Assembly: GCF_020037125.1 (NCBI RefSeq)
Contig: NZ_JAIQDG010000043.1
Coordinates: forward strand, 31,110 to 95,109
DNA from: Myxococcus sp. RHSTA-1-4
GTDB lineage: Bacteria > Myxococcota > Myxococcia > Myxococcales > Myxococcaceae
DNA length: 64,000 bases
Reading direction: 5' to 3'
Below, in pieces: positions 62,455 to 64,000 of the stretch. Under the pieces are notes generated by a model. It ran no database searches, was not told the DNA's origin, and worked only from the letters and a program-made list of their open reading frames with translations. Position 1 is the stretch's first letter, and every line of letters begins with the position of its first letter. The translations under genes were made by a program, and so were the position numbers.

Positions 62455-63427
62455 TCACTTGAAGCGCTTCACCCACCCGACTTTTCCAAGCGGCATCGCG
62501 CGCACCGTGCCGGGTTCTTCCCCCGCCCCCTCGGGCTCCCAGCCGGCTTCACGATGTGAATCCAGCAGCACCAGGCAGACAGGGAAGCTCCGGCCATCCC
62601 TCGTGCGAGCCTCGGTGAACCACCCGTGGATACGGCCCTCGGCGAAGAACAGGCGCCCGACGACCGTGGTCCCGTATCGAGGCAGCGTGCCAAGGGAATC
62701 ATTGAGCTCGAAAACCGCGGGCCCCTCCCGGAGGGTGGCGGTGCCCGTCTCGAAGGGAACGATGAATCCGTCCGGAGTCGAGACGCCGGCCTTGCCGATC
62801 TGGAGTTCCTTCTTGGTGTCCAGCGTGCCCGGCGGGCACTCCTCTGGCGGAGGCCGCGGCTGTCGCAGCGCCGCCAGGGGTCGCTCCGGCTCGGTCTGCT
62901 GGGGACCGGCGCAGGCCGCTCCCACGCATGCGGCGGCCGCCGCGGCGCGCACGGCCTCCGGTGTCTTCAAGCGCTTCTTCGCGAGAGGCCTGGAGGGTGT
63001 AGATGGCTTCACGTCGGTGGTGTCCTTGGGCTGGGTCATGGGCGCAGCATCGGTGTTGGCCGGGCGCTCCACCAAGCTTGGAGCCGCGGCCGCCTTCGGC
63101 TCCCGCGTCCCTCCAGGAGGGGCCCCGGGAGAATCCATCCCCAGGGGCTCGGCTGGCGCCACTGCCCCTCCCCCACGCCAGGTCGCGAGCAACGCCACGA
63201 GGCCGAGCAGCATCAGCATCCCCATCGCCACCGCCCGTCCCTCGCGCGGCAAACGCTCCCGCCCCGTTGCCTCGGCGCTCCGTTCCCAGGGCGTCCACGG
63301 CTTCCACGCGGTACACGACGCCGTAGCTCCCACTCCCCAACCGCTCCAGGACGCACCAGCGGTTCACCCGCGCGCCGGGCTTCAGCTCCCATGGATAGGC
63401 CCTGCTGTCTTCCGCTGGTCCGGACAT
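62455..63427 (-). pseudogene. Ser/Thr protein kinase remnant with the catalytic domain deleted and a frame change
   Basis: From ATG 63427 the frame encodes a kinase start: PWELKPGARVNRWCVLERLGSGSYGVVYRVEAVD, including the Gly-rich loop. After about 45 residues it becomes nonsense. The following sequence makes sense in another frame: PREGRAVAMGMLMLLGLVALLATW (a membrane segment), a Pro/Ala-rich linker, and a C-terminal domain (FIVPFETGTATLREGPAVFELNDSLG, GTTVVGRLFFAEGRIHGWFTEA) ending KRFK at 62455. The catalytic loop, DFG and the rest of the kinase fold are missing. This looks like an internal deletion with a frameshift in a typical membrane-anchored myxobacterial kinase. The downstream frame (from 63333) could still be expressed as a membrane protein; no good ribosome site supports that. 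Confidence 0.7.
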
Positions 63428-63582
63428 GCCTCGCCTCGCCACGAGTCGCGGCCGAACCTGGCAGGTTGTTCGGGTCTCTGCATACCTGGTAGCATGGGCC
63501 GGGCGGCTGACATGGCTTGCGCGCGAGCGTGAAGCGGCCGAGCGCGTATTGCAGCGCACCTCGGAGAAGGAGAACGCAGGAG
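63428..63582. promoter_or_regulatory. Divergent gap between kinase remnant and hypothetical gene
   Basis: 155 bases between the minus-strand kinase start and the plus-strand gene at 63583. AAGGAGA about nine bases upstream of the plus ATG is a good ribosome site. No confident promoter hexamers were identified. Confidence 0.3.
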
Positions 63583-64000
63583 ATGGCGAAGGCTGGGGCC
63601 CACAAGTGGGAGTTCAAGGCACGGTTCCGACGTCACGCCTTCGGTTGGAAGTCTCAGCCGGCGATCATGCGCATCAAGCAGGCCGTCGGTGAGCTCAAGC
63701 GGGTCGCGAAGAAGGAGCCCGCGCTCGCCGCCGAGGGTGCCATCGAGTTCCTTGAGCGCGTCTCGCCTGCGCTCGAGCACGTCGACAGTTCCTCCGGCTC
63801 CATCGGCACCGCCGTGAACCACGCCATCGCGGAGTTGGTGCCCATCATCGCGAGCGCGCCCGCCGATGCGAAGACGCGCGACGCCTGGCTCGAGCGGCTG
63901 TTCGAGGCACATCAGGCCGACCCGATCCCGTACATCGAGCTCCTCGCCGACCACTGGGGCGAGCTGTGCGCGTCGAAAGAGGTCGCGTCCGCGTGGGCGG
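63583..64000 (+). CDS. Conserved hypothetical protein, partial (3' end beyond window)
   Basis: At least 139 aa, open to the right edge. It starts MAKAGAHKWEFKARFRRHAFGWKS with a very basic N-terminus, then a helical region (IKQAVGELKRVAKKEPALAAEGAIEFLERVSPALEHVD), SSGSIGTAVNHAIAELVPIIASAPADAKTRDAWLERLFEAHQADPIPYIELLADHWGELC. The look is that of a conserved soluble helical protein; I recognise no functional domain. It has its own Shine-Dalgarno, lies opposite the kinase remnant, and is outside the biosynthetic locus. Confidence 0.8.
   Translation, partial: MAKAGAHKWEFKARFRRHAFGWKSQPAIMRIKQAVGELKRVAKKEPALAAEGAIEFLERVSPALEHVDSSSGSIGTAVNHAIAELVPIIASAPADAKTRDAWLERLFEAHQADPIPYIELLADHWGELCASKEVASAWA

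Overview
The window comes from a high-GC myxobacterium, most likely of the Myxococcus/Corallococcus/Pyxidicoccus type. The support is very high G+C, giant NRPS/PKS genes, and a right end carrying a DUF2381-type secreted protein and a Ser/Thr-kinase remnant, both typical of Myxococcaceae. Nearly the whole window is a secondary-metabolite locus for lipopeptides.

Layout. (1) 1-7923, minus strand: 5' part of an NRPS (FAAL-ACP-C-A-PCP-C-A...) that runs off the left edge; I read its first two A domains as Asp and an aromatic residue. (2) 8002-12216, plus: GT1 glycosyltransferase, poly(A)-polymerase/CCA-adding-like nucleotidyltransferase, and a peptide-type ABC exporter overlapping it by ATGA. (3) 12270-17816: methyltransferase (-), beta-propeller-like protein (+), SbnB and SbnA homologues for 2,3-diaminopropionate (Dap) (-), threonine-synthase-like enzyme (+). 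(4) 17938-60714, plus: the main assembly line. It holds FAAL-ACP-C; two SyrP/TauD-like oxygenases; an NRPS with a degenerate C domain and an FkbM methyltransferase inside its A domain; a PKS ordered KS-AT-KR-DH-ACP whose AT lacks its catalytic Ser; an unidentified 359-aa protein; and one 26.1-kb gene (8702 aa) encoding KS-AT-ACP, seven C-A-PCP modules and a thioesterase. (5) 60715-64000: a hairpin, a non-coding tract of palindromic and tandem repeats, a DUF2381 gene, a kinase gene that lost its catalytic domain, and the start of a conserved hypothetical gene.

How it fits together (inference). A fatty acid is adenylated by the FAAL, loaded on its ACP and condensed onto the first amino acid (Glu-like code, perhaps methylated). 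It is extended by two ketide units, the first reduced and dehydrated, and then by X - Dap-like - Val - Ala - Asp - Gln - Ala before TE release. SbnA/SbnB would supply Dap, the oxygenases could hydroxylate Asp or another tethered residue, the glycosyltransferase could add a sugar, and the ABC protein could export the product. No epimerisation domains were seen. Substrate calls come from Stachelhaus positions I aligned by eye to GrsA-PheA. I do not recognise the product. The left NRPS has its own FAAL and may make a second lipopeptide.
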